64,000 nt of DNA, taken from NCBI RefSeq assembly GCF_008330945.1, contig NZ_CP043489.1, forward strand, positions 5,324,855 to 5,388,854, read 5' to 3'. Under the pieces are notes generated by a model. The model was not told the DNA's origin, searched no databases, and saw only the letters and a program-made list of their open reading frames with translations. Positions 15,490-24,998 of this stretch are shown here, piece after piece. The first letter of the stretch is position 1. Each line of letters opens with the position of its first letter. The translations under genes were made by a program, and so were the position numbers. This stretch comes from Labrys sp. KNU-23 (GTDB taxonomy: Bacteria; Pseudomonadota; Alphaproteobacteria; Rhizobiales; Labraceae).

Positions 15490-18400
15490 GCCTGCGGCAC
15501 CGCCTGTGGCTTGCGGGCAAGGCGTTCACGCAGCCGTTCGAAGCCGAGATAGATCACCGGCGTGGTGTAGAGCGTCAGCAACTGGCTGAGCAGCAAGCCG
15601 CCGATGATGGTGATGCCGAGCGGTATGCGCAGTTCCGATCCCATGCCGTGGCCCAGCGCCAGGGGCAGGGCACCGAATAGGGCGGCCAGGGTGGTCATCA
15701 TGATGGGACGGAAGCGCAGGGCGGACGCGGTGACGATCGCCTCATGCGGATCCATGCCCTGCTCGCGCTGCGCCTCGATGGCGAAGTCGATCATCATGAT
15801 GGCGTTCTTCTTGACGATGCCCATCAAGAGCACGATGCCGATCAACGCGATGAGCGAAAGCTCGTGGCCGGTATATTCGAGTGCGAGCAGGGCGCCGACG
15901 CCGGCCGACGGCAGCGTCGAGAGGATCGTCACCGGATGGATGGCGCTCTCATAGAGGACGCCCAGCACGATATAGATGGTGATTACTGCCGCCAGGATCA
16001 GCCAAGGCTGGTTGGCGAGCGAGGAGGAGAACTCCGCGGCATCGCCGGTGAAGCGGGTGGAGATCGACGCCGGCATGCCAATGGCGGTCTGTGCCTTGCG
16101 GATCGCGGCAACGGCATCGCTGAGCGAGGCGCCGTGGGCGACGTCGAAGCTGATGGTCGCCGAGGGGAATTGATCGTCGTGCTCCACCACCAGTGGTGCC
16201 GTCTCGTGGCGGATGCTGGTGAAGGCGCTCAGGGGAACCTGATTGTCGGCGGCGCCCGATGCGGTCGGTATGTTGGTTGCCGTGCCGCTGGCACCGACCG
16301 TCCCCGCCGTGGGATTGGTGGTGGTGGCAAGCCCGGAGGTGCTGGCTGAGCTCGGAACGTAGATCCGGCTGAGCACGCTGGGTCCTACCTGATCGTCCGG
16401 CGCCGCCTCCAGGATGACGCGATATTGGTTGGCCTGGGCGTAGATCGTGGCGATCTGGCGTTGACCGAAAGCATTGTTCAGGGCGTTGGAGATGTCCTGC
16501 ATGGACACCCCGAGGCGGGATGCGGTGTCGCGGTCGACATCCACGAACAGCCTGGCACCGCCATTCTGCACTTCCGAGGTGACGTCACGCATCACGCCGG
16601 AGCGCCCGAGTTCGGCGGCAAGTCGGTCGGCCCAATGGTCGACGTCACCAGCATCGGTGCCGGTCAGCGTATATTGGTAGGGCGCGCGGCCGGCGCGCGC
16701 GGTAATGCGGATATCCTGCACGCTCTGATAGGTCACGCGCAGGCCCGGCAGCCGACTGGTCTCGGCCTGCAGACGCTGGATGATGTCGGTGGCATCGGCC
16801 TTGCGCTCGTTGCGCGGCTTGAGCACCAGGGAGAGCGAGCCGGTATTGGAGGTCAGATTGCTTCCGGAGACACCGATACTGGCCACGGCAGACAGGATAT
16901 CGGGATCTTTGCGGGCAATGTCGGTAATGGTCGCCTGCGCCTTCTTCATGGCATCGAAGGAGGCAGTCGGCTCCGCCTGGATCACGGCCGTGATCAGTCC
17001 GGTGTCCTGCTGGGGCAGGAAGCCCTTGGGCATGGCGATATAGAGCCAGACCGTGGTCGCCAGGGTGCCGAGCGTCAGGAGCAGCATCAGGAAGCCATGG
17101 CGCAAGGTCCACACCAGGCTGGCCCGATAGCCGCGGATGACGGCATCGAAACCGCGATCGATCCAATCCAGCAGCCCCTTGCGCTCACTATGGCCTGATT
17201 TGAGCAGGCGCGCGCACATCATTGGCGTCAGGGTCAGAGAGATCACCGCCGAGACGACCACGGCGATGGTCAGGGTCAGGGCGAATTCGCGGAACATGCG
17301 CCCGACGATGCCGGTCATGAATAGGAGGGGGATGAAGACGGCGATCAGCGATACCGTCAGCGAAATGATGGTGAAGCCGATCTCCTTGGCGCCCTTGAGC
17401 GCGGCATCGAAGGGTTTCTCGCCTTCCTCGATGTGCCGCACGATGTTCTCGATCATCACGATGGCATCATCGACCACGAAGCCGGCGCCGATGGTGAGCG
17501 CCATCAGCGAGAGATTGTCGAGGCTGAAGCCGCAGAACCACATGACGCCGAAGGAAGCGATCAGCGACAGCGGCAGGGCCACGCCCGCGATGATGGTCGC
17601 GCGCAGGGTTCTGAGAAAGACGAAGACGACGAGAATCACCAGGCCGACGCTAAGGGCCAGGGTCATTTCCACCTCATCGATCGAGGCCTGGATGGTTTGC
17701 GTACGATCGTTGACGACTTCGAGCGAGATGTCGGCAGGCAGGCTGCGGCGGAGCTCCGGCAGTGCCGCCAGCACGCTTTTGACCGTAGCGATCACATTGG
17801 CGCCCGGCTGGCGCATGATGTCGATCACCACGGCCGGCTGGCCGTTATAGTAGGCACCGACGCGCGCGTTCTCCAGGCCCTCGACCACATTGGCGATGTC
17901 CTTGAGACGCACGGGAGCGCTGTTGCGGTAGGCGATCACCACGTCGGCGAAAGCATCGGCCGCGCTGATCTGATCATTGGCCGCGATCGTGTAGGACTGG
18001 GCCGCACCGTTGAGGGAGCCCTTGGCGCCAGCGACCGTCGAGGTGGTGATCGCGAGCCTTATATCCTCCAGGCCCAGACCATAGGCCGCGGCCCGGGCAA
18101 GATTGACCTGCACCCGCAGGGCCGGGCGCACGCCGCCCTGGACGTCGACATGCCCGACGCCGCTGACCTCCGCGAAACGCTGGGCCAGCAGGGTATCGGC
18201 CATGTCGGACAGGTTCCGGATGGTCTGCGTCTTCGAGCGCAGCGCCAGGGTCAGGATCGGCGTGTCGGCCGGGTTCACCTTGGCGTAGCTCGGCGGATAA
18301 GGCAGCCCCGAGGGCAGGGTGGACGCCGAGGCATTGATGGCCGCCTGCACGTCCTGGGCCGCCCCATCGATATCGCGGTCCAGATTGAACTGCAGCGTGA

Positions 18401-18674
18401 TTTGGCTGATGCCGAAGGCTGACGACGACACCATGGTCGCAATCGAGGGGATCTGGCCGAGATTGCGCTCCAAGGGGGCGGTCACCAGCTTGGCCATGGT
18501 TTCCGGTTCGGCTCCCGGCAACTGGGTGGTGATCTGGATGGTCGGGAAATCGACCTGGGGCAGGGGAGCGATCGGCAGCGCAAAGTAGCCGAGCAGGCCG
18601 CCTAGCAGCACGGCGATACCGAGCAGCGAGGTGGCAATCGGCCGAAGAATGAAGGGGGCGGAGACCCCGTTCAT
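15486..18674 (-). CDS. RND multidrug efflux permease, MdtB/MuxB-like
   Basis: A 1062-aa partner of the permease encoded next. It begins with the family FILRPIATSLL helix and has GAGFVVDDAIVMIENI in TM4 with the proton-relay aspartate pair. Unusually, the second periplasmic region has an insertion at about residues 774-811 rich in Ser, Thr, Ala and Gly (SSASTSGLATTTNPTAG and onward) before the conserved VPLSAF strand; MdtB-type proteins have a short turn there. It overlaps both neighbours by four bases (18671-18674 with the adaptor, 15486-15489 with the second permease). Confidence 0.9.
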   Translation of the reverse strand: MNGVSAPFILRPIATSLLGIAVLLGGLLGYFALPIAPLPQVDFPTIQITTQLPGAEPETMAKLVTAPLERNLGQIPSIATMVSSSAFGISQITLQFNLDRDIDGAAQDVQAAINASASTLPSGLPYPPSYAKVNPADTPILTLALRSKTQTIRNLSDMADTLLAQRFAEVSGVGHVDVQGGVRPALRVQVNLARAAAYGLGLEDIRLAITTSTVAGAKGSLNGAAQSYTIAANDQISAADAFADVVIAYRNSAPVRLKDIANVVEGLENARVGAYYNGQPAVVIDIMRQPGANVIATVKSVLAALPELRRSLPADISLEVVNDRTQTIQASIDEVEMTLALSVGLVILVVFVFLRTLRATIIAGVALPLSLIASFGVMWFCGFSLDNLSLMALTIGAGFVVDDAIVMIENIVRHIEEGEKPFDAALKGAKEIGFTIISLTVSLIAVFIPLLFMTGIVGRMFREFALTLTIAVVVSAVISLTLTPMMCARLLKSGHSERKGLLDWIDRGFDAVIRGYRASLVWTLRHGFLMLLLTLGTLATTVWLYIAMPKGFLPQQDTGLITAVIQAEPTASFDAMKKAQATITDIARKDPDILSAVASIGVSGSNLTSNTGSLSLVLKPRNERKADATDIIQRLQAETSRLPGLRVTYQSVQDIRITARAGRAPYQYTLTGTDAGDVDHWADRLAAELGRSGVMRDVTSEVQNGGARLFVDVDRDTASRLGVSMQDISNALNNAFGQRQIATIYAQANQYRVILEAAPDDQVGPSVLSRIYVPSSASTSGLATTTNPTAGTVGASGTATNIPTASGAADNQVPLSAFTSIRHETAPLVVEHDDQFPSATISFDVAHGASLSDAVAAIRKAQTAIGMPASISTRFTGDAAEFSSSLANQPWLILAAVITIYIVLGVLYESAIHPVTILSTLPSAGVGALLALEYTGHELSLIALIGIVLLMGIVKKNAIMMIDFAIEAQREQGMDPHEAIVTASALRFRPIMMTTLAALFGALPLALGHGMGSELRIPLGITIIGGLLLSQLLTLYTTPVIYLGFERLRERLARKPQAVPQA

Positions 18675-20053
18675 GGCGCCGGCGCTGGCGCAGGCGTAGC
18701 GCCGCCACCCTGCTGGCGACGATGGCCTTTGCGTTGAGGCTGGCCATCTCCTCCTTCAGCCTTGCCGCCGTTCTCCGGCTGCGCAGCAGGCGCCGGCGCT
18801 TCCAGGCCCTCCCCGTCATCATCGGCCGGAACCGCCCCCGACTTGGAAACCTCGACCTTGGCACCGTCGCTCAGCCTGGCAAAGCCGGTGGTGATGATCT
18901 TCTCGCCGTTTTTCAGGCCGGTATCGACGACAACCTGCTCATCGCCCTGCTGGCTGACAGTGACCGGGCGCATCTTGGCGGTACTGTCATCGCCGAGCAC
19001 ATAGACGAAAGTACCGTTGGGCCCGCGCTGGATCGCTGCGGTCGGCGCGACGACGACACCTGCCAGTGTTCTCACCTTGAGCTTGGCATTCACGAAGGCC
19101 CCCGGCCACAGACCCAGCGTGTCGTTGGGAAAGATCGCCTTCAGCTGAATCGTGCCGGTGCTGGCATCGACCTCGTTGTTGATGACTTCGAGCTTGCCGG
19201 TATCGATCACGATCTTGTTGTCGCCGCGAAGGGCCTCGACCTGCAACGGTTCCTTGCTGCCCGCCGGCGCTATCTCCGCCAAGGCCTGCTGCGGCACCGA
19301 GAACAGCACCGCGATGGGCTTGAGCTGCGTCAGCGTCACCAGTCCCGTGCTGCCGGAGGCCTGGACGACATTGCCCACATCCACGCTGCGGATGCCGGCG
19401 CGTCCGTCGATCGGCGCGATGATGGTGGTGTAGGCCAGGGTCGCTTGTGCGCTGGCGATGGCCGCATCGTCCGATTTGAGCTGGGCCTCGTATTGCGCCA
19501 CGGTGGAACGCTGCGTGTCGGCCGTCTGCCGGGTTACCGAATTGCTGGCGACCAAGCCCATATAGCGCTGCAGGTCGCGCTTGGCATTGTCGAGCAGGGC
19601 CTCATCCTGGGCCTTCTTGGCAATGGCCTGGTCCAACGTGGCCTTGTAGGTCGAATCGTCGATACGGGCGATCACGTCGCCCTTCTTCACGTCCTGGCCC
19701 TCGCGAAACGGCATCTCGACGATCTGTCCGCCCACCTGGGGCGTAATGGTCACGGTATTGTACGCCTTCACGGTACCGACGCCGTAGAGATAGACAGGCA
19801 CGTCGGAGGTCTTGGCTTCGGCGATCAGCACGGGCAGCGGACCACCATCGAAGCTGCCGCGGCGACCGCGACGGCCGCCGCCCGCCCTTGCCGGCGCGGC
19901 CTTGCTCGGGTCTGCGGTCTCGGCCGGCGGCAGATAGGCCTGCAACCACGGCGGAGCCGAGGCGCGCCAGCGATCGCGTGTCAGATAGGCCGCCCCGGCT
20001 CCGGCAGCCAGCAGAACGGCCAATGTCACGAGGCTGCGCGAAAGTCTGGGCAT
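18671..20053 (-). CDS. RND efflux periplasmic adaptor (MdtA/HlyD family)
   Basis: A 460-aa membrane fusion protein that links the RND permeases to the outer-membrane channel. An N-terminal hydrophobic segment (about residues 8-24) is followed by a disordered Gly/Arg-rich stretch (GGGRRGRRG). Then come the biotinyl-lipoyl-like half motifs (VGTVKAYNTVTITPQVGGQIVEM and APIDGRAGIRSVDVGNVV), an alpha-helical hairpin and a beta barrel. The C-terminus is Pro/Ala/Gly-rich with basic residues. It is 61 nt downstream of the outer-membrane factor gene and overlaps the first permease by four bases. Confidence 0.9.
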   Translation of the reverse strand: MPRLSRSLVTLAVLLAAGAGAAYLTRDRWRASAPPWLQAYLPPAETADPSKAAPARAGGGRRGRRGSFDGGPLPVLIAEAKTSDVPVYLYGVGTVKAYNTVTITPQVGGQIVEMPFREGQDVKKGDVIARIDDSTYKATLDQAIAKKAQDEALLDNAKRDLQRYMGLVASNSVTRQTADTQRSTVAQYEAQLKSDDAAIASAQATLAYTTIIAPIDGRAGIRSVDVGNVVQASGSTGLVTLTQLKPIAVLFSVPQQALAEIAPAGSKEPLQVEALRGDNKIVIDTGKLEVINNEVDASTGTIQLKAIFPNDTLGLWPGAFVNAKLKVRTLAGVVVAPTAAIQRGPNGTFVYVLGDDSTAKMRPVTVSQQGDEQVVVDTGLKNGEKIITTGFARLSDGAKVEVSKSGAVPADDDGEGLEAPAPAAQPENGGKAEGGDGQPQRKGHRRQQGGGATPAPAPAP

Positions 20054-20114
20054 TTCAACTCACTCGAATCGGGAACGGGCGCGAGTCGGGCTTCGCAATC
20101 ACCAGGGTTAGGAC

Positions 20115-21548
20115 CTAATTTTGCGGCGTTTGCGCGGCAAACGTCGTCCAGCCGCCACCCAACGCCTGATGCAGGCTGATCAACGCCTGCAGGCGCAGCA
20201 GCTTGACCTGTATCAGCGTGTCCTGGGCATTGAAGAGGGTTTGCTCGGTTTGCAGCACGGTCACCAGATCGACTGTGCCTTCGCGCAATTGCTGCTCCGA
20301 GATGGTGTAGGCCTTGCGCGAACTCACCACCACGGCCTGCTGCAACACCTCCTGGCGCGCATATAGGCGTACGGCCGCCAAGGCGTTCTCCACATCGACG
20401 AAGGCCTGCACCACGGTCTTGCGATAGGCAGCCACCTGGGCGCTCTGCACGCCATTGGCCCGCTCGACATTGCCGCGCAGGGTGCCGCCGTCGAAGATGG
20501 GCTGGGTCAACCCTGCGGCAATCGAATAGAAGCCCGCTGCGGGATCGAACAGGCTCTTGAGTGCGGCGCTCTGCACGCCGCCTTGCCCGGTCAGCGAGAT
20601 CGAGGGGAATTGGGCAGCCCTCGCCGACAGCGCATCCTGGTGGGAAGCGATCAGAGTGGCTTCGGCGGCGGCGATGTCGGGCCGGCGGGTCAGCAATTGC
20701 GAGGGAAGCCCCGCCGCGACGATCGGCACGCGCAAACGTCCCAGGCCGCCGCCCTTGATGCTCACCAGGGCAGGGGGCCTGCCGACCAGCAGGGCAACGG
20801 CTGCCTTGTTTTGCGCGACCGACAGCTCCAGCGGCGGGATACTGGCACGCTGCTGGTCGAGCAGGCTCTGCTGCTGAGCAACCTGCAGCGATGTCGCCGT
20901 CCCGGCCTTGAGCTGGTTGTTGATCAGCGTCATGATCCGGGTGGCACTGGCGACGTTCTCGCGTGCAATCCGCAGCCTGTCCTGGGCGCCGAGTATGGCG
21001 AAATAAGCATCCGCGACATTGGCGATCGCCGTCAGTTCCACCGTGTCCCTGTCGAAGCGACTTGCAGCCTCGCTCGACCTGGCGCTGGCCAGGGCCTGGC
21101 TGTTCTTGCCCCAGAAGTCGATCTCGTAGCTGGCGCTCGCCGACAGGCCATAGGTGGCGCGCCCACGCCCGACCCGTCCCGTCGACGAGGCCGCGCGAGC
21201 GCGCTGGGCCGAGATATCGCCATCAACCTGCGGAAACAGCGGGGCCCTGGCAATGGTGATGCCCGCCTGCGCCTGCTCGATATTGGCAATGGCGGTCGCG
21301 ATATCGAGATTGCCCATCTGCGCCTGCTGGACCAGCGCCGTCAACTCGGGGGAACCGAAGCTGCGCCACCAATCCGTGCGCACTGGCTCGGCCGCCTTCG
21401 CCTTCGCGGCCTGGTCGTAGGCACTTGGCACGGGGATCGCGAGATTGAGCGGGCGAACGTCGGCACAGCCGGCCAGGATCGCCGCAACGCCAGTCAGCAT
21501 TCCGACTGCCGTTGCTGAAGTACGCATCTGACGAAGAGAAAACTTCAC
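20115..21548 (-). CDS. Outer-membrane efflux lipoprotein (NodT/OprM family)
   Basis: A TolC-like outer-membrane factor of 477 aa. A lipobox (LAGC) ends the signal sequence, giving a lipid-anchored N-terminal cysteine. Two outer-membrane-efflux repeats follow, with the family phrases WWRSFGSPELTALV and RRPDIAAAEATL. The GTG at 21548 is chosen because GAAGG lies seven bases upstream and the resulting signal peptide has a basic start. An ATG at 21527 is possible but lacks a ribosome site. The frame stays open into the paired-hairpin repeat upstream, but that part is not family-like. It is the first gene of the efflux operon, so this system brings its own exit channel. Confidence 0.85.
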   Translation of the reverse strand: MKFSLRQMRTSATAVGMLTGVAAILAGCADVRPLNLAIPVPSAYDQAAKAKAAEPVRTDWWRSFGSPELTALVQQAQMGNLDIATAIANIEQAQAGITIARAPLFPQVDGDISAQRARAASSTGRVGRGRATYGLSASASYEIDFWGKNSQALASARSSEAASRFDRDTVELTAIANVADAYFAILGAQDRLRIARENVASATRIMTLINNQLKAGTATSLQVAQQQSLLDQQRASIPPLELSVAQNKAAVALLVGRPPALVSIKGGGLGRLRVPIVAAGLPSQLLTRRPDIAAAEATLIASHQDALSARAAQFPSISLTGQGGVQSAALKSLFDPAAGFYSIAAGLTQPIFDGGTLRGNVERANGVQSAQVAAYRKTVVQAFVDVENALAAVRLYARQEVLQQAVVVSSRKAYTISEQQLREGTVDLVTVLQTEQTLFNAQDTLIQVKLLRLQALISLHQALGGGWTTFAAQTPQN

Positions 21549-21586
21549 GATGAGGCCTTCAAAAATTGGCATTCCAGCGACCCTAG

Positions 21587-21697
21587 GCAGATTTCTCTTG
21601 ATCGAGCCGGGCATGATCAAGAGAAATCTGCAAGATACCGAACATTGGCAGAGTTTCCCGGCGAGGCTCGCAGAGAGGCCTCGCCGGGAAACTCTGC
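21587..21697 (+). repeat. Paired-hairpin element T1
   Basis: Hairpin 1 has 17-nt perfect arms (21587-21603 and 21615-21631, starting GCAGATTTCTC). A 16-nt linker follows (AAGATACCGAACATTG). Hairpin 2 has 20-nt perfect arms (21648-21667 and 21678-21697, starting GCAGAGTTTCCC). The same plan and linker length occur at 49121-49233 (opposite orientation), 49373-49485 and 39326-39405. It lies in the 5' region of the efflux operon, 39 nt before its predicted start codon. Confidence 0.85.
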
Positions 21698-22295
21698 TTA
21701 GGGCAGGAATCGCCAACATGCCACGCACATAGCCAAGTTGGCAGCATTGCGCGAGCGGTTCGCAAGCCTGTGTCTGCTGGTGCGAGTCATTCCTCGATTC
21801 CTTTCCGTAACCCTACCTGCCTCAAACTGGCCCGGCGACTATGGCAGGACCGTGTTTGCGGGGGTCGTTCTGCTCTGTAAAGTTGTGTGAAGTGAACTTT
21901 TTTGCCGGCAATCGAACAACGCTCGACTGCCCTGGTTAATCGCTCTTTTCTTACTGATTTTGCTCAGGAAATATTGACCTCCCCCGGGCCGCTACGCCCA
22001 GTGGGCCAGTGTCCTGGTGCCGCATGGGCCCGTTCAGGGGCTTTCAATTTGTCGGATCTTGCGCTATCGGCTGTTTACGGTTTGGAAACCTTGCCGCAAT
22101 TCAGACGCAATGTCAGGGCGTCTTTATGGCGGAAATCCGAGGAAATCCACCACCGGACACGAAGTGCAGAACGGCTTCGTGCTTCGAAATGAAACAGCAG
22201 GATGCGCTCGTACTGCGCCCCGCCATGTTGTGCTGGACACGCCATGGCCGCACGCAGACCACGACGCCTCTTCGCTCCATAAGAAGGATTCTGAG
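21698..22295. other. Intergenic region between efflux operon and rlpA
   Basis: About 600 nt after the hairpin element hold no ORF that looks like a real protein: the frames present are short, lack family features and have no ribosome sites. The region must hold promoters for both divergent genes. A run around 21878-21903 (AAAGTT...AACTTTTTT) could form a weak stem followed by T residues. No conserved RNA was recognised. Confidence 0.4.
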
Positions 22296-23450
22296 ATGGC
22301 GGAAAACCTCTCGGCTGTTCCAAATCGCGTCGAGTTGCGTATTTCCGACACTTCATCTCCTTCCCGGGTATCGGGAGCGGTCGTCAAGGCCACCGTCGTC
22401 CTCGCTGGCTGCGCCGCATTGGCGAGTTGCGCCACCCCCAATCAGGCCTATGCCCCCAAGCCCGCCACTACGCAGGTTGCAGCCGCAACCACCACGGCTG
22501 TCGTGCCACCGCCGGCAGGTACGCGTGTGGCCATTCCGCCTGTGCGCAGCAAGAATGGCACGGACAAACCTTATGCGATCGGCGGCAAGCGCTATGTGCC
22601 GGCGGCCCATGATTCCAAATACACCGCCGTCGGTCTGGCATCCTGGTACGGCCCGGGCTTCAACGGCCGCAAGACGGCCGTCGGCGAACGCTTCGACATG
22701 ACGGGGCTTTCGGCGGCACACAAGACCATGCCGCTGCCGAGCTACGCACGCGTCACCAATCTGACCAACGGCACCTCGATCGTCGTTCGCGTGAACGATC
22801 GCGGCCCCTATGTACATGGCCGCCTGATCGACCTGTCGAGCCGGGCCGCTGACCTGCTGCAATTCAAGGGTTCGGGTGTCGGGCGGGTAAAGGTCGAGTA
22901 TGTCGGCCGCGCTCCCGAATCCGGCTCCGACAACAAGATGCTGTTGGCGACCTTGCGGACCGACGGCACGCCGGCGCCGCTGCCGGCCGGCGCTTCGAAC
23001 ACCATGGTCGCCGACGCGGCGCCGCCGACGCGCCCGACCGCGACACCGATCCTGCCCGTCGCGACCGTGACGCAGGTCGCTTCGGCGACCGAGTCCAAGC
23101 CTTCCAGGCTCGCGGCTCCCGAGATCAAGCCGGTGGTGGTACCGCCAGTCATCGCCCAGGCCGACCCCATGGATCCCCCCGTCGCCACGACGCAAGTGGC
23201 TGGCCTCAGCAATATGGCGTTCACGCCGCTGCCGCCCACGCGTCCGCGCAGCTCGGATGGTGTCCTGGGCAAGGTGCCGACCGGCTCGGTCGGACAGGTC
23301 AATCTGGCGAAAGCCAAGGCTCCCGATACGTCGGTGGAACCGGCCATGGCCGTGCAGCCGACGGCACAGGCTTTTGCCGCGACACCGGCTCATGGACCTG
23401 CAGTGCTGGTACCGACACCGCCGGTCACGGCTTCGATGGCAGGTCAATAG
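22296..23450 (+). CDS. rlpA: Septal ring lytic transglycosylase RlpA family lipoprotein
   Basis: A 384-aa protein with a double-psi beta-barrel domain at about residues 105-205: GLASWYGPGFNGRKTAVGERFD, the AAHKTMPLP turn, and VRVNDRGPY with the catalytic-type aspartate. A hydrophobic segment ending in LASC (about residue 47) suggests a lipoprotein. RlpA cleaves denuded peptidoglycan glycan strands and helps daughter-cell separation. The C-terminal 180 residues are Pro/Ala/Thr-rich and disordered, without the SPOR domain of the E. coli protein. AAGGA lies eight bases before the chosen ATG. Confidence 0.85.
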   Translation: MAENLSAVPNRVELRISDTSSPSRVSGAVVKATVVLAGCAALASCATPNQAYAPKPATTQVAAATTTAVVPPPAGTRVAIPPVRSKNGTDKPYAIGGKRYVPAAHDSKYTAVGLASWYGPGFNGRKTAVGERFDMTGLSAAHKTMPLPSYARVTNLTNGTSIVVRVNDRGPYVHGRLIDLSSRAADLLQFKGSGVGRVKVEYVGRAPESGSDNKMLLATLRTDGTPAPLPAGASNTMVADAAPPTRPTATPILPVATVTQVASATESKPSRLAAPEIKPVVVPPVIAQADPMDPPVATTQVAGLSNMAFTPLPPTRPRSSDGVLGKVPTGSVGQVNLAKAKAPDTSVEPAMAVQPTAQAFAATPAHGPAVLVPTPPVTASMAGQ

Positions 23451-23480
23451 GCCGAATAGCCGATCAGGCAAAAGATCAGG

Positions 23481-23515
23481 AAGCCCGCACATCCCTTTGT
23501 GCGGGCTTTATTTAT
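23481..23515 (+). terminator. Rho-independent terminator after rlpA
   Basis: A perfect 10-bp stem, AAGCCCGCAC and GTGCGGGCTT, with an 8-nt loop is followed by TATTTAT. It lies 30 nt after the rlpA stop codon. Confidence 0.85.
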
Positions 23516-23563
23516 ACTGATGAACGATACGTTCTGGCACTCGGACAAGCCGGCAGGTGAGTG

Positions 23564-24097
23564 CTATGGAGCCCTACCGCGCAGCATCATGTCGAGGGTA
23601 CGGAGCAGTTCCCCGACCCGTCCGCCTCCTGATGGGGCCGCTGGATAACGGCACAGGATTTCGACGAGCCTTGGCGTAGCCCGTCTGCAGGCTCGCGCGA
23701 CATGATCTGCAGCGATAGCAGGGACATCGCCCGCCGCAAGTTCGGCAGCTCGGGCCGCGTGGCCAGCCGCGCCGAGAATATGCCGGACCTGCGTGGAACG
23801 CGCCAAGGGATGGAGATAGGCAGAGGAAGGCGCGCACATCGCGGCGCGCGCCGCATGGCTGGCCGCAGCGTCTTCTGCATCTTGCGCCGACCGGAGAGCC
23901 GCCCAGGCCGCATCGCGCAGCAGCCTTATGCGCTTGCCGCCCCGAGCGAACAGCCGCGCAGTGTCGATCGCCTCGCGCGGACGCCAGTCAAAGGGATATG
24001 ATCGCTCGAAGAAGTCGAGCGCATCCGCAGCGCTGTCGGCGGCATAGGCGACGACTTCACGAAGATCTTCCATATCCAGAAGGATCTCATCCACCAT
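23564..24097 (-). CDS. Putative immunity protein (Imm-5-like), orphan
   Basis: A 177-aa all-helical, alanine-rich soluble protein. The N-terminal part (AYAADSAADALDFFE, then RPREAIDTARLFARGG, then repeated AA-rich helices with AAGHAARAAEL) resembles the 'putative immunity protein / Imm-5-like' family, in which AADCAERVL...RPRRAIEAARAW is typical. Members are predicted, mostly not tested, to neutralise contact-dependent toxins. No toxin, polymorphic-toxin scaffold or secretion gene is nearby, so either it is an orphan or it does something else. The assignment rests on pattern memory only. The AAGGATG at the start leaves almost no ribosome-site spacing; a later ATG is possible. Confidence 0.55.
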   Translation of the reverse strand: MVDEILLDMEDLREVVAYAADSAADALDFFERSYPFDWRPREAIDTARLFARGGKRIRLLRDAAWAALRSAQDAEDAAASHAARAAMCAPSSAYLHPLARSTQVRHILGAAGHAARAAELAAGDVPAIAADHVARACRRATPRLVEILCRYPAAPSGGGRVGELLRTLDMMLRGRAP

Positions 24098-24143
24098 CCT
24101 TCATCGCCTGCTTTGCCGGAAGATGGCGGCCGAACGAGCCGGT

Positions 24144-24989
24144 TCAATCACCCGTTGCCAAGGGCAGGTCCTGGCGGGCGCCCCACTCGGCCCAGGAACC
24201 GTCATAGATACCCTGGACCGGCTTGCCGACAGCATCGAAAGCCAAAGCGAGAATGGCGGCAGATACGCCCGAGCCACAACTCGTCACCAGCGGTTTTTGG
24301 GTATCGATGCCGGCAGCGTCCATCGCGGCCCGGATCGTCTCCGGCGAAGCCAGGCGGCCGTTCTCGACAAGGGCGGCATAGGGAAGGTTACGCGCCCCCG
24401 GCATATGCCCGGGGCGCACGCCCGGCCGCGGCTCCGGCGCGTCGCCGCGAAAACGCTCTACTGGCCGGGCATCGACGATTTCCGCACTGCCATCGGTCAG
24501 GGCGGCCTGGACCTGGCTGACGCTCTTCACCTGCCCCTCGTCGAAACGCGCGGTGAAGCGAGTTGCCGTCGGATGCGGTGCCCCGCTCTCGACAGGGCGG
24601 CTCTCGGCCTGCCAAAGCGGGAAGCCGCCGTCGAGGATGGAAACCTTGGCGGCTCCGAAGATCCGGAAGGTCCACCAGACGCGCGGCGCCGAGAACAGCC
24701 CCGCACCGTCATAGACGACGACATGCTTGTTCTCGGTGAGGCCGAGAGCACCAACGGCTTGCGAGAAAACCTCGGGGCTCGGCAGCATATGAGGCAGGCT
24801 GCTGCCGGCATCGACGATCTTGTCGATGTCGAAAAAAACGGCGCCGGGAATATGAGCGGCCAGATATTCGGCATAGCCATCGCGGCCGGTCGCCGGCAAA
24901 TGCCACGAACCATCGACGACAGCCAGGTTCTCATCGCCGAGATGTGCGGCCAGCCAGGCTGTAGATACCAGGTGGGGGGAGGAGGTCAT
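24144..24989 (-). CDS. sseA: 3-mercaptopyruvate sulfurtransferase
   Basis: A 281-aa two-domain rhodanese. The inactive N-terminal domain has VSTAWLAAHLGDENLAVVDGSW and HIPGAVFFDID. The C-terminal domain ends in the active loop SCGSGVSA, in which CGSG[VI]-type loops distinguish mercaptopyruvate sulfurtransferases from thiosulfate enzymes (CRxGxT). It moves sulfur from 3-mercaptopyruvate to cyanide, thiols or thioredoxin. GGAGGA-rich sequence does not lie upstream on the coding strand, but the start matches the family N-terminus. It follows the Sel1-repeat gene by nine bases. Confidence 0.9.
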   Translation of the reverse strand: MTSSPHLVSTAWLAAHLGDENLAVVDGSWHLPATGRDGYAEYLAAHIPGAVFFDIDKIVDAGSSLPHMLPSPEVFSQAVGALGLTENKHVVVYDGAGLFSAPRVWWTFRIFGAAKVSILDGGFPLWQAESRPVESGAPHPTATRFTARFDEGQVKSVSQVQAALTDGSAEIVDARPVERFRGDAPEPRPGVRPGHMPGARNLPYAALVENGRLASPETIRAAMDAAGIDTQKPLVTSCGSGVSAAILALAFDAVGKPVQGIYDGSWAEWGARQDLPLATGD

Positions 24990-24998
24990 GGTATATTC

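Noticed and set aside
21902..22192. 96-aa frame upstream of rlpA
   Set aside because: No family likeness, no ribosome-binding site, and many stop-free frames overlap here by chance.
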